A stretch of DNA of 64,000 nt from Streptomyces noursei (lineage in GTDB: Bacteria > Actinomycetota > Actinomycetes > Streptomycetales > Streptomycetaceae): positions 5,208,001 through 5,272,000 of the forward strand of contig NZ_CP070326.1 in assembly GCF_016917755.1 (NCBI RefSeq), in the 5' to 3' direction. Below the pieces are notes generated by a model. The model did not search any database. It was given only the letters and a program-made list of their open reading frames with translations, and was not told the origin of the DNA. Positions 25,026 through 33,030 of this stretch are shown in pieces. The position numbers and the translations under genes were made by a program. Numbering within the stretch: the first letter of the stretch is position 1; each line of letters opens with the position of its first letter.

Positions 25026-25154
25026 GTGACGCTCAAGGAAGCACTTCAGCGGACGGTCATCGTCCGGGGTGACGAGGAGAACAGCAGTGGCGAGACCGGC
25101 GACGGCTCAGACGGTCAGGAGGGGAACCCTAGCCAGGGGTGCGGCGACAACTAG
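25026..25154 (+). CDS. 42-residue prophage peptide, unknown
   Basis: A short acidic peptide: VTLKEALQRTVIVRG at the start, then a Gly/Ser/Asp/Glu tail with one Cys near the end. A strong GAGGAGG ribosome site lies 8 bases before the GTG, and a clean terminator follows. The leader/core look could suggest a modified peptide, but no modification enzyme is nearby. Confidence 0.45.
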   Translation: MTLKEALQRTVIVRGDEENSSGETGDGSDGQEGNPSQGCGDN

Positions 25155-25185
25155 GCGCCGTAGCACGGTGATCGACTAGTACGAG

Positions 25186-25217
25186 CGGCCCCGCGCTGGA
25201 AGACTGGCGCGGGGCCG
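25186..25217 (+). terminator. terminator after the 42-residue gene
   Basis: The 11-bp perfect stem CGGCCCCGCGC (25186-25196) pairs with GCGCGGGGCCG (25207-25217), followed by TGTT. Confidence 0.75.
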
Positions 25218-25241
25218 TGTTCGGAACTATGAGGGAGAACC

Positions 25242-25706
25242 GTGGCAAGAAGGATGATGTCAGGCACTGGTCGTGTATCGATTTTCCCTCTGATTCATTT
25301 CTGGCCGGACGTGGTCGGGGCCGTCGCATACACCACCACCGGCCAATTCGGCATTGATGCCGTGGTGGGGTACCTCGCTGTCCCGGAGGTGCCGGACGTG
25401 CACCTCATGGACGTGGCGGCGCGCCACAGCCCGAACCCAACTGAGTGGGTGCTGTGCACCGGGTGGAGTAGCCGCGTGGTCCCGAAACCGGGAACGCTGG
25501 ACCTCCGGGACGCGGAATGGGAACTAGAGGTTGACGGGAGCAGCGAGCCCGCCAAGACGATCTACGGCCATGGAGGGCTGCACGTTGGCCGGCTGACCCT
25601 CAAGGATCCCGAGAAGCCGGACGTCGCAGCAGCAGGGCAGGACTACACATTGGCGCTGGCCCGGCAGGTCCTCAGCCATCGAGGCATTGCATCAGTCGAC
25701 GCCTAG
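25242..25706 (+). CDS. prophage hypothetical protein
   Basis: 154 aa, cytosolic, mostly beta-like. Notable stretches are HFWPDVVGAVAYTTTGQFG, then WVLCTGWSSRVVPKPGTLDL. No domain recognised. The GTG at 25242 has GAGGGAGA upstream. It is the last gene of the rightward cassette and converges on the lysis genes over a strong shared terminator. Third-position GC is lower than in the virion genes. Confidence 0.65.
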   Translation: MARRMMSGTGRVSIFPLIHFWPDVVGAVAYTTTGQFGIDAVVGYLAVPEVPDVHLMDVAARHSPNPTEWVLCTGWSSRVVPKPGTLDLRDAEWELEVDGSSEPAKTIYGHGGLHVGRLTLKDPEKPDVAAAGQDYTLALARQVLSHRGIASVDA

Positions 25707-25797
25707 CACGTAGGGCAAACCACCGGGGGCGACCGGCAACAACCTTCGGCGGCGCTCCGAGGCAGCAGGCGCCACGGTCGGGGCTGGATACGGCAAA

Positions 25798-25831
25798 AGC
25801 GGCCCGCCCCGACGCATCGGGGCGGGCCGCT
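25798..25831. terminator. bidirectional terminator between the cassette and the lysis genes
   Basis: The 15-bp perfect stem AGCGGCCCGCCCCGA (25798-25812) pairs with 25817-25831 around the loop CGCA. It ends both convergent transcripts. Confidence 0.85.
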
Positions 25832-25852
25832 AATTGTTGAGGGGACGCAAGT

Positions 25853-26110
25853 TCACCGGGTGGCGGTGGCTTGCCAGACGGTCATGAACAGGCCGACGAT
25901 GCCGACCAGGGCGGCGATGCTGGGTAGGGGCCAGCGGCGGCGTTCGACGGCGTCGAGGCGGGTGTCGAGGTCGGCGAGGCGCCGGTCGGTTTGGTCGGAG
26001 CGTTGGACGACGAGGGCGAGGGCGCCGTCGACGCGGGCGAACCCGGCCTCGACGGCGCCGCGGAGTCGTTCGAGTTCGAGGGCGACGTCGCCGGGGTCGT
26101 GGTCGGTCAC
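25853..26110 (-). CDS. small membrane protein of the lysis module (holin- or spanin-like)
   Basis: 85 aa. The N-terminal part is a charged coiled coil (VALELERLRGAVEAGFARVDG, TDRRLADLDTRLDAVERR) and one C-terminal membrane segment follows (SIAALVGIVGLFMTVWQ). It is the last gene of the leftward operon, just after the other holin-like gene with a 4-base overlap. Many actinophages carry such a protein next to the holin; its exact part in lysis is inferred from position. Confidence 0.65.
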   Translation of the reverse strand: MTDHDPGDVALELERLRGAVEAGFARVDGALALVVQRSDQTDRRLADLDTRLDAVERRRWPLPSIAALVGIVGLFMTVWQATATR

Positions 26111-26352
26111 ACGTCACCTCCGGTGTCCTTGGTGTGGCCGGGCGGTGCGCTGCGCAGCCAGCCGGGGAGCAGGGCTTGCACGCCGGGCAGGGCCATCACG
26201 CGGGCCAGGCCGCCGGCGACGGCGAGGGATCCGGCGACCCAGGGCAGGGATGCGGGGATGCCGGAGGCGTCGACGATGGCGGGGAGCAGCACGGCGAGGG
26301 CGACGGTGGTCTGCACGACGGTGCGGATGGTGCGCCGGGTGGCGTCGGTCAT
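26107..26352 (-). CDS. probable holin
   Basis: 81 aa with two membrane segments (VVQTTVALAVLLPAIVDAS and LPWVAGSLAVAGGLARVMAL) joined by a short turn, a charged N-terminus and a hydrophilic C-terminus (HTKDTGGDV). This is the size and topology of a class II holin, and the gene directly follows the endolysin gene in the leftward operon. It would form membrane lesions that release the endolysin. Confidence 0.75.
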   Translation of the reverse strand: MTDATRRTIRTVVQTTVALAVLLPAIVDASGIPASLPWVAGSLAVAGGLARVMALPGVQALLPGWLRSAPPGHTKDTGGDV

Positions 26353-26387
26353 GGGGGTGTACCTCGTTCTAGGGATGGGGGCAGGGG

Positions 26388-26414
26388 CGCCCGCCCGTTG
26401 TGTGCGGGCGGGCG
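26388..26414 (-). terminator. hairpin after the endolysin gene
   Basis: The 10-bp stem CGCCCGCCCG (26388-26397) pairs with CGGGCGGGCG (26405-26414). It may reduce read-through into the holin-like genes. Confidence 0.5.
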
Positions 26415-26422
26415 GGGGCGGG

Positions 26423-27433
26423 TTAGACCTTGGGGACCTTGAGGGCGTCCCACTGGCGGCGGCCGGGCCAGCCGTCGCAGTACGCGGGTGCGTCGCCGAG
26501 GTGCTGCTGCCACTTACGGAACGACTCGCGGTCGGCGGTGGTCCACTGGGGTCCGGGGCCGGAGCCGTAGGCAGAACACCCTTCCTCGACCAGGCGGCGG
26601 CCCATGGCGGTCACGATCGGCGACCGCGGGTAGGACTTGAAGAAGCTGTCCCCGGGGAACGGCTCGTACCGCGGGGCCGGGGCCGGCTTGCCGGGCATCG
26701 TGAGGGACTGGCCGGGCTTGATCGTGTACGGCTCCCGCAGGCCGTTGGCGGCGGCGATTTCCTTCCACGGCATGCCGTGCGCCCGGCCGATCGCCGACAG
26801 GGTGTCGCCGGCCTTGACCGTGTACGAGTTGCTGCTGCCGCCGTGGTTGAGGCGGTGGTCGATGCGTTCGCGCATCGTGTCCATGCTGAACCCGCGAGGG
26901 TCGATCTTGGTGTTCGTCCACTCCTTGTGGCCGATCACGGATGCGGCCGACCAGCCGTAGGCACGGCACAGGGCGGTGCCGACGCGCTCGATCGCGTCGA
27001 GCTGCGCCTCGGGCCAGGGGTCGGCGCCGTTGCCGAGGTTGACGCACTCGAATCCGTAGAAGTGGGTGTTGCCGTCCGTGTTGTTGGCGGTGGTGGCCGG
27101 TAGGGCGCGCTCGGCGACCACGGCGTTCAGCACGCCTGCGTCGCCGCGGCCGGCGTGGTTGGCGCGGCCGGAGCTGGTCAGGTAGACGTCGCCGTTCTTG
27201 GCGATCACGCCGTGGCACAGCGGTCCGGGGAGTTCGGCGTATCCGTCGTAGCACAGGCGCACCGAGGAGTCGGTGCCGCTGCTTACGGTGTGGTGGATCA
27301 TCACTCCGTTGACCGGGCCCCAACTTCCCTTGTGGTTGCGGTTGTGGGAGCGCCAGTTGCCGTATTCGGTGACGTTGACGCCCTCGGCGCGCAGCGCGGC
27401 GAGCAGACGGTCGGCGGAAAGGGGTGTTGCCAT
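26423..27433 (-). CDS. endolysin: N-acetylmuramoyl-L-alanine amidase with LysM
   Basis: 336 aa. The amidase_2/PGRP domain (about 20-190) has zinc ligands His47 or His48 (MIHHTVS), His169 (VIGHKEW) and Asp178 (KIDPRG). A LysM domain follows (about 203-248: YTVKAGDTLSAIGRAHGMPW). A C-terminal domain (about 257-336: PFPGDSFF, SPIVTAMGRRLVEEGC, WPGRRQWDALKVP) is typical of Streptomyces phage lysins and probably binds the wall. It cuts the amide bond between MurNAc and the stem peptide. No signal peptide, so it needs a holin. The ATG at 27433 follows GGAGA. Confidence 0.92.
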   Translation of the reverse strand: MATPLSADRLLAALRAEGVNVTEYGNWRSHNRNHKGSWGPVNGVMIHHTVSSGTDSSVRLCYDGYAELPGPLCHGVIAKNGDVYLTSSGRANHAGRGDAGVLNAVVAERALPATTANNTDGNTHFYGFECVNLGNGADPWPEAQLDAIERVGTALCRAYGWSAASVIGHKEWTNTKIDPRGFSMDTMRERIDHRLNHGGSSNSYTVKAGDTLSAIGRAHGMPWKEIAAANGLREPYTIKPGQSLTMPGKPAPAPRYEPFPGDSFFKSYPRSPIVTAMGRRLVEEGCSAYGSGPGPQWTTADRESFRKWQQHLGDAPAYCDGWPGRRQWDALKVPKV

Positions 27434-27504
27434 CGTGTCTCCAGAGATGAGAAAACGCCCGGCGCGGTGCGCTCGGGCGTGTAGTGCGGAAGGTGGGCGG
27501 GCGG

Positions 27505-27753
27505 TCAGATGGGGGTGTTGGTCTCGCTTACCAGGGAGCCGACGATGCTGTACCCGCGGTTTGTGGGCAGAGCTGCGGCGAATGCCTGGGCGGCGGCCCT
27601 GAGCGCGGCCTCGTTCTCCTGAGGCGTCAGGTAGACACTGCCGCCCGGCGCCCACGTCATGATGGGAATGTTGTGCCGGATAACGGTCCTGCGCGGATCC
27701 CGTCCTTCTATGCCGTACGTGACGGCGACCTCGGCACGGACGATCTCAGTCAT
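27505..27753 (-). CDS. small virion-module protein, unknown
   Basis: An 82-aa protein between the tail-fibre and endolysin genes (VTYGIEGRDPRRTVIRHNIP; NEAALRAAAQAFAAALP). No membrane segment. AAGGA lies 8 bases before the ATG. The end of the upstream tail-fibre protein repeats a similar sequence (DHDIPIMAVALA here; RHNIPIMTWAPG there), so the two may share a short domain. A hairpin (about 27456-27481) follows. Confidence 0.6.
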   Translation of the reverse strand: MTEIVRAEVAVTYGIEGRDPRRTVIRHNIPIMTWAPGGSVYLTPQENEAALRAAAQAFAAALPTNRGYSIVGSLVSETNTPI

Positions 27754-27781
27754 GGGCGTGTCCTTACTGGTGGGTGTGTGG

Positions 27782-29230
27782 TCAGGCCAGAGCGACGGCC
27801 ATGATCGGAATGTCGTGATCGGTGAGCACGCCCGCCTCGGCCTGGTTCAGCCGGGCGGGGGTGTTGGTCTGGCCGTTGAGGTACCAGGCGCGGGCGAACG
27901 GGGTACCGAAGAAGAAGTTGGCGGCGGCGACGGGGGATTCGTTCTGCACGTGGAAGAACGCGTAATCCGAGGCGCCGCCCGTGGTCAGGACCCATGTCAC
28001 CCAGTACCGGCCGGGCGCGAGAGTCACGGTCGACGGCATGGCGATCGGTGTTGCGCCGATGTGGTTGTTGATCATCTGCGGTGGGCTGCCGGCCGTCTGC
28101 CCGGCCATGCCGAGACTGACCGGCGCCGCGGTGCCGGTGACCTTCGTGCCGTCCTCGCGATAGATGCCCGCGGCGAACCGATCGGCTGGGACACCTCCAT
28201 AGCCGCGGGCAAACATGATCACCCTGTTGACCTGCGTTGGCTCCGTGATGTTGATGCCGCACACGTAAAGCCGCTGTGGCGCAAGGAACTTGGCCACGGG
28301 ATTAGCGACCGTGTACGAGTCACACGTCCACGCCTGGAAGCCGAGGGCCTGCGGGGACCAGATGTTGCGGGTGCCGGTTGCCGGCGGGAGCTGCGCGGCG
28401 GGTATCTGTCCGCTGGTGTCGAGGCTGGCGACCCCGCCGGCGGCGCCGCGGGTGCTGGTGGCCAGCGCGCCGACGTCGCCCGCGGTGAGCTGCACGGCCC
28501 CGGTCTTGCCGTTGACCGATGCGACTGCACCGGTAGTGGAGGGGAGTTGGGTGGTGGGGATGCGGCCGGTGTCGTCGAGCTGGGCGACGCCACCCGGGGC
28601 GCCGGCCGCGGCGGTGGGGACTGCTCCGACGTCGGCCGCGGTGAGCGTGACCTCGGCGGCAGAGTGGCCGTTGACGGACTGCACCCGGCCGTCAGCCCCC
28701 GGAGCGCCCTGCTCGCCGCGCTCACCTTGGGGGCCTGGCTCGCCCTGGGGCCCGGCCGGACCGCGCTTGCCCTCGGGGCCGCGGGGTCCGACGAGGGATG
28801 CGAGCCAGTCGGCCGGGGCACCTTCGAACCCGGCGGCGACGGCTACCTCGTAGGCGGAAGCACCGCGCACCGCCACGTAGTTCGGTTTGGTGGGGTCGGT
28901 GGGGGCGACGTCGGCGAGGTCGACCTCGGGAGCCTCCGCGGGCAGTAGGACTTGATACGAGCGGCCGGCCGGGATGCCCGACAGGGACTCGGTCACGGTG
29001 TACGACCAGCCGTCGGGGATCATGCCGGGCGCGTCGGTGGCGGGCAGGGTCGCGCTGATCTGCCCCTGCGCGTCGAGCTGCGCGGTGACGGGCCCGCCGA
29101 GGATGACGTCGGCGGCCGGGAATGTGAGCTGCGCCGGCGCGCGGAAGACGACCGCGCCGGACAGGGGCCGGCCGTCGGGCGAAAGAAAGCGGCCGGTGAC
29201 GGTGACGGTGGGGATGGAGTCGGGGAGCAA
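27782..29230 (-). CDS. tail fibre protein with collagen-like segment
   Basis: 482 aa. A beta-rich N-terminal domain (1-145, VTVTGRFLSPDGRPLSGAVV) is followed by eleven Gly-X-Y triplets (148-181; GPRGPEGKRGPAGPQG at the start), two repeats of an SVNG...LTAxDVGA unit (about 184-270), and a receptor-binding type C-terminal domain. It should form a trimeric fibre at the tail tip and recognise the host surface. The start is a TTG with AGGA upstream. Collagen-like fibres are common in Streptomyces siphoviruses. Confidence 0.87.
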   Translation of the reverse strand: MLPDSIPTVTVTGRFLSPDGRPLSGAVVFRAPAQLTFPAADVILGGPVTAQLDAQGQISATLPATDAPGMIPDGWSYTVTESLSGIPAGRSYQVLLPAEAPEVDLADVAPTDPTKPNYVAVRGASAYEVAVAAGFEGAPADWLASLVGPRGPEGKRGPAGPQGEPGPQGERGEQGAPGADGRVQSVNGHSAAEVTLTAADVGAVPTAAAGAPGGVAQLDDTGRIPTTQLPSTTGAVASVNGKTGAVQLTAGDVGALATSTRGAAGGVASLDTSGQIPAAQLPPATGTRNIWSPQALGFQAWTCDSYTVANPVAKFLAPQRLYVCGINITEPTQVNRVIMFARGYGGVPADRFAAGIYREDGTKVTGTAAPVSLGMAGQTAGSPPQMINNHIGATPIAMPSTVTLAPGRYWVTWVLTTGGASDYAFFHVQNESPVAAANFFFGTPFARAWYLNGQTNTPARLNQAEAGVLTDHDIPIMAVALA

Positions 29231-29239
29231 GGTGGTGTC

Positions 29240-29986
29240 CTAGTGGTTGGCTTCGCTGGCATTGGCGGTGTTGGAGCCCCACATGCCCTGACACCACGCA
29301 ACCGCGGTGCCGGCCCCGGCGGTGCGTCGGGCCTGGATGAGGAGGGCGGCGGTGTCGCCACGGGAAAGGCCGTGCGCGCTGGGGGTGATGCGCTGCGAGG
29401 TGAACACTTCTTTCCCGGCGGCGGTGAGGGTGTCGCCAAGTTGGGTGAGGTTGCCGCCGCGGTTGAGCATGAGGCGGGCCTCGGCGGTGGTGCCGGCCGG
29501 CGCGTAGATCGACCACTGTGCGGCGAGTACGGCGTGCTGGGTCCAGATGGTGCCTGCGTGGGTGGTGGTCCAGTCGGAGGCGGTGACGGTGGCGCTGGGG
29601 GCGAGGGGGATAGGCACCCATGGTCGGCCGAGGTACCCGTCGGCGTACCCGTCATCCATCACGATCGGGGACGGGTACCCGCCGCGGGCGAACAGCCGGA
29701 CCATTTGGGCGGCCGTGGTGTCGTTGCCGCCGACCTCCAAGGCGACGCCGGTCCCGTCCTCGCGGGCCATGCTCACGCCGTACCGGCCGGTGGCGAACTG
29801 GCCCACCCCGAGCACCTGCGCGCCGCCGGGGGCCCGGACGTCGAGGCTGCCACCCTCGCCGATGACCACAGTGCCGTGGGTGATCCGGTTCAGGGCGGGC
29901 CGGGTCTGCGCGCGGCCGGATAGTTCGCGCACCTGGCGCTCAAGGGCGCGGATGCGGTCGAGGAGGTCGAGGGGGACAGCGGCCAT
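29240..29986 (-). CDS. minor tail / baseplate protein
   Basis: 248 aa. A short N-terminal coiled coil (LLDRIRALERQVRELSG) suggests trimer formation, followed by beta-rich sequence (HGTVVIGEGGSLDVRAPGG, then YAPAGTTAEARLML). It lies between the prophage-lysin-type tail protein and the fibre gene, so a place in the tail tip is likely. The stop is 9 bases before the fibre start; the upstream gene stop directly abuts the ATG. Confidence 0.7.
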   Translation of the reverse strand: MAAVPLDLLDRIRALERQVRELSGRAQTRPALNRITHGTVVIGEGGSLDVRAPGGAQVLGVGQFATGRYGVSMAREDGTGVALEVGGNDTTAAQMVRLFARGGYPSPIVMDDGYADGYLGRPWVPIPLAPSATVTASDWTTTHAGTIWTQHAVLAAQWSIYAPAGTTAEARLMLNRGGNLTQLGDTLTAAGKEVFTSQRITPSAHGLSRGDTAALLIQARRTAGAGTAVAWCQGMWGSNTANASEANH

Positions 29987-31087
29987 TTAGGGCGCCTCCA
30001 GGAAGAGTTTCGCGGTTTCGGGCCGGCCGCGCTCCGGCGGCGTGAGGGCCATGCCGACGACGCGATACCGCTCGTCGAGGCCATCGGCGAACCACAAGTC
30101 ACGGATGCGCAGGCGGATGGTGGTGCCGAGCATGGCCGGGGTGAGGGGCGCGCGGCCCATGTGCACGGTGATCTCGGGAATGGTGCGCGGGGTGCGGGCG
30201 GTATCCCAGTCGGCCCGCGCGTGGGCGTCCAGGGTGGGTTTCTCGATCACGGTGGAGTAGTCCGAGGTGCCATCCAGGCGGGGCCAGCCGGCCGCGAGGG
30301 CAACGTCGTCCACGAGCAGATCAGACAGCAGCGGAACGGATTCGGCGGCCTGGTTGGTGTTGTCGCTGGCGCCGCGGGACTGCCAGACGTTGGCCTGCCC
30401 GGTGGCGTCCACGGGCCAGGCGTAGGACATGACCGGGCCCGGATGATCGAGGACGACATCGCTCGCACCGGTTCGAATCACCGGTGATCCAAGCTGCAAG
30501 CGCTTGATGCGCCGGCCGCTTTCAGGATCCCGGAAGGCGGCTATGCGCCACTCAAAGCCCTTCTCCACCTTGCCGAGTTGGTCGATGAGATCGCGGAGCG
30601 AGGGTACGTCGTACCGGCTGTAGACGCGATCACGCGCCATGCCGGACGTCTCGGTGCCGTACTCGATCCCGATATCGCCGCCGGCGCCCTGCTGCGCGTA
30701 GTCGATCAGCTGACGCACGATGTCGAACTGCTCGACGCCACGGGCCTCGAAGGTGTCGAGCAGGCGGCGGTGATCGAGGTAGCTGTCGAAGGTGCCGGCC
30801 TGGACCTGCATGGACAGAAAGCCGCGGTCGGTGGACTGCACGGACGCGGTCCACACGATCCCGCCCCACCAGATTTCCCGCCCCCGCTCGATCCACAGGG
30901 CCGTGCGGCCCGGAGTGACGGCGGCGCGGACCCGGCCGGCAACGCCGCTGTTGGGTATGGGGATGGTGCCCTGGGCGGTGCCGGTCTTGCCGAGGTAGTC
31001 GTCGAAGCTGACCGCTTGCAGGGGCAGCACGTCGAGTAGCTGGTCGGTCCGCAGGTCACAGAACAAGGCCCGGTAGGGGGCGAACAT
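29987..31087 (-). CDS. minor tail protein (tail-associated, Tal-like position)
   Basis: 366 aa, beginning FAPYRALFCDLRTDQLLDVL, with a later ERYRVVGMALTPPERGRPETA strand region. It matches the type of minor tail protein found after the Dit protein in Streptomyces phages, with a fold like the first domains of phage hub proteins. No peptidase or lyase motif is seen. GAAGGGGG precedes the ATG at 31087. Confidence 0.75.
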   Translation of the reverse strand: MFAPYRALFCDLRTDQLLDVLPLQAVSFDDYLGKTGTAQGTIPIPNSGVAGRVRAAVTPGRTALWIERGREIWWGGIVWTASVQSTDRGFLSMQVQAGTFDSYLDHRRLLDTFEARGVEQFDIVRQLIDYAQQGAGGDIGIEYGTETSGMARDRVYSRYDVPSLRDLIDQLGKVEKGFEWRIAAFRDPESGRRIKRLQLGSPVIRTGASDVVLDHPGPVMSYAWPVDATGQANVWQSRGASDNTNQAAESVPLLSDLLVDDVALAAGWPRLDGTSDYSTVIEKPTLDAHARADWDTARTPRTIPEITVHMGRAPLTPAMLGTTIRLRIRDLWFADGLDERYRVVGMALTPPERGRPETAKLFLEAP

Positions 31088-31104
31088 GGCACCCCCTTCT
31101 CGTG

Positions 31105-32106
31105 TCAGTCGGTCCACCAGGAGCAGCCAAAGGCCAGCCATGTGGAGACGGGGCGCTGAAAGGCGGGGGTGATCGTGCCTCGGCCGCTGATCTCTCCGCG
31201 GACGACGCCGGCCGGGTAGGTGCTGGTGACGTCGCAGCCGAGCAGCACCTCGGCGTAGGAGGTGGGCGACTGTGACGGCCGGTACATGGCCGGCAGGGTC
31301 AGGCCCGGAAGGGGTTGCCCGTCGGCGGGGATAGGGCCGGCGGTGCGTGTGATGCGCCCGCGCAGGTGCACCTGTGTGCCGGTCTTGCGGATCTGGAAGG
31401 GGTAGGCGTTGCCGGAGAACCGCTGATAGCCGGTGGGCAGGGGGAGGTCGATCCATCCGGTGTCGGCCGGGTAGGGCTGCCACGCCCCGGCCGAGGCGTT
31501 CCAGCGTTCCAAGCCGGTCCCGGTGTCGCGGTACTGCCCGTCGTAGGCGCCGGGGAAGTTCAGGCCCCAGCCGCGGGGGATGATCCCGCCGTACGCGGCG
31601 GTGTAGCGGCGCCGGTCGGCCAGTGCGGAGCCCCAGGTGATCCCGCCGGTGCCGGCGGACGTGCCGGCCGGGACGGTCACCTCCCACAGCCGCAGCGCGG
31701 CCGGCGGCAGTGCCGGAGCGGTCGGGGTAGCCGAAGGCGCACCCTGGATGACCTCGACGGCGACGGCGGTCTGCTCGCTGGTGTCATACAGCCCATCGCG
31801 GACACGCAGCACGACAGCGTCGATGCGGCCGTACTGCGCGTCGCCGTCGGCCAGCGTCAGCGTCTCCGGCGAAGTCACCACAACCGGATACGCGCCCTGG
31901 GGCGCGGTGCCCTGGACCAGGGCGCGGCCGGTGCCGATCTGGAGCTGCATAGGCCCCACGCCCGACGCGGCGAGGGGGTTGCCGCCCGCGACCACCCCCT
32001 CACGGGAGGCGAGTTCGGAGGTGGGGGCCATGGCGCCAAGCGGTGCGAGGCGGGTGTCTTCGCGGGTCTGCCCGGTGGGCAGTAGCCATGCGGCGCGCAC
32101 GGTCAC
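31105..32106 (-). CDS. minor tail protein
   Basis: 333 aa. The N-terminus (TREDTRLAPLGAMA and MQLQIGTGRALVQGTAPQGAYPV) and the GRIDAVVLRVRDGLYD strand match a family of actinophage baseplate proteins. The C-terminal half looks like a carbohydrate-binding type beta domain (FSGNAYPFQIRKTGTQVHLRG). Position between the Dit-like and Tal-like genes supports a tail-tip role. AAGGAG precedes the GTG. Confidence 0.72.
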   Translation of the reverse strand: MTVRAAWLLPTGQTREDTRLAPLGAMAPTSELASREGVVAGGNPLAASGVGPMQLQIGTGRALVQGTAPQGAYPVVVTSPETLTLADGDAQYGRIDAVVLRVRDGLYDTSEQTAVAVEVIQGAPSATPTAPALPPAALRLWEVTVPAGTSAGTGGITWGSALADRRRYTAAYGGIIPRGWGLNFPGAYDGQYRDTGTGLERWNASAGAWQPYPADTGWIDLPLPTGYQRFSGNAYPFQIRKTGTQVHLRGRITRTAGPIPADGQPLPGLTLPAMYRPSQSPTSYAEVLLGCDVTSTYPAGVVRGEISGRGTITPAFQRPVSTWLAFGCSWWTD

Positions 32107-32118
32107 AGGGGAGGCTCC

Positions 32119-33030
32119 TTACCAGTGGGCCGAGCGCCACCGCAGGACGGCGGAGGCGCGGGGGTCGGTGAATCCGGGGGCGGCGCGAAACGCCCACGAC
32201 GTCACACCGGGCGGCAGGGTGAGGGTCTGCTCGGGGACCGAGCGGGCGGTCGCGGCACTCAGCCTTGAGGCGGTGCCGTTGAGCGTGACCGTGCCGGCCG
32301 CGGTATCGACGGTCAGTTCGTCGCCGTCGGCGAGGGAGATGTCGTACTCGATCACGTCGCCCGTCGCGAGGTTGGTGAGGCTAGGCCGGTCGACCGGCCC
32401 CCGGAACGTGATGGTCGGGTGTGTGTCGGTGGTGCCGTCGTTGGTGGCGGTGGTGGTGCCGGTCGAGCCAGGCGCCCCGAAGTCCAGCGGCCAGCCCAAC
32501 CGTTCGGGGCCGGGGGCGAGGTGCCAGTCGAGGCCCGGCTCGGCGGCCGGCAGCCGGATCTCGGCGCGCTGCTCGATCAGGCTGTAACGGCGGGGGTCGC
32601 TGGCCTCGAACTGAATCGCCCCACCCGTGACCGTGCCTACGCGGTACCCGGTGTCGACGGGTATGGAATGCCGCAGACACCGGGCGTAGACCAGCAGCGG
32701 CGGCGCGTCATCCAGTCGCACCACGAGCGGCACCTCGTCGTCACGCAACGCCAGGTGCGCGCCCAACTCCCGCACTGCCGCGGTCATCGCGCCGGGCGCG
32801 GTGCGCAGCACGACCCCGTCGACCGTGATCGTGCGGGGCTGCGCCAGCAGCCGGCCGGGGATCGCCCCGTGCGCGCCGGCCCGTGGCACGGTGCCGGAGT
32901 CCACACCGGGGGAGTCCTCCCACCCGGTCAGCTTTTGCCAGCGCACGGCCGTGCCGGGCCCGAGCAGCAGCTCGCCGAACTGGAGGTGTCCGGGGAGGGT
33001 GACCAGATCACCCGAAGGCATGCCGGTCAC
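32119..33030 (-). CDS. distal tail (Dit-like) protein
   Basis: 303 aa. The pattern LPGHLQFGELLLGPGTAVRW at the start, an N-terminal tail-tube-like ring domain and a C-terminal galectin-like domain (about 190-300) fit the Dit family, the hexamer joining the tail tube to the baseplate. It follows the tape-measure gene with a 4-base overlap (GTGA), as in most siphoviruses. Confidence 0.8.
   Translation of the reverse strand: MTGMPSGDLVTLPGHLQFGELLLGPGTAVRWQKLTGWEDSPGVDSGTVPRAGAHGAIPGRLLAQPRTITVDGVVLRTAPGAMTAAVRELGAHLALRDDEVPLVVRLDDAPPLLVYARCLRHSIPVDTGYRVGTVTGGAIQFEASDPRRYSLIEQRAEIRLPAAEPGLDWHLAPGPERLGWPLDFGAPGSTGTTTATNDGTTDTHPTITFRGPVDRPSLTNLATGDVIEYDISLADGDELTVDTAAGTVTLNGTASRLSAATARSVPEQTLTLPPGVTSWAFRAAPGFTDPRASAVLRWRSAHW

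Noticed and set aside
25026..25154. RiPP precursor peptide
   Set aside because: There is one Cys and no maturase, protease or transporter near it; the resemblance is only in the small size and leader-like start.
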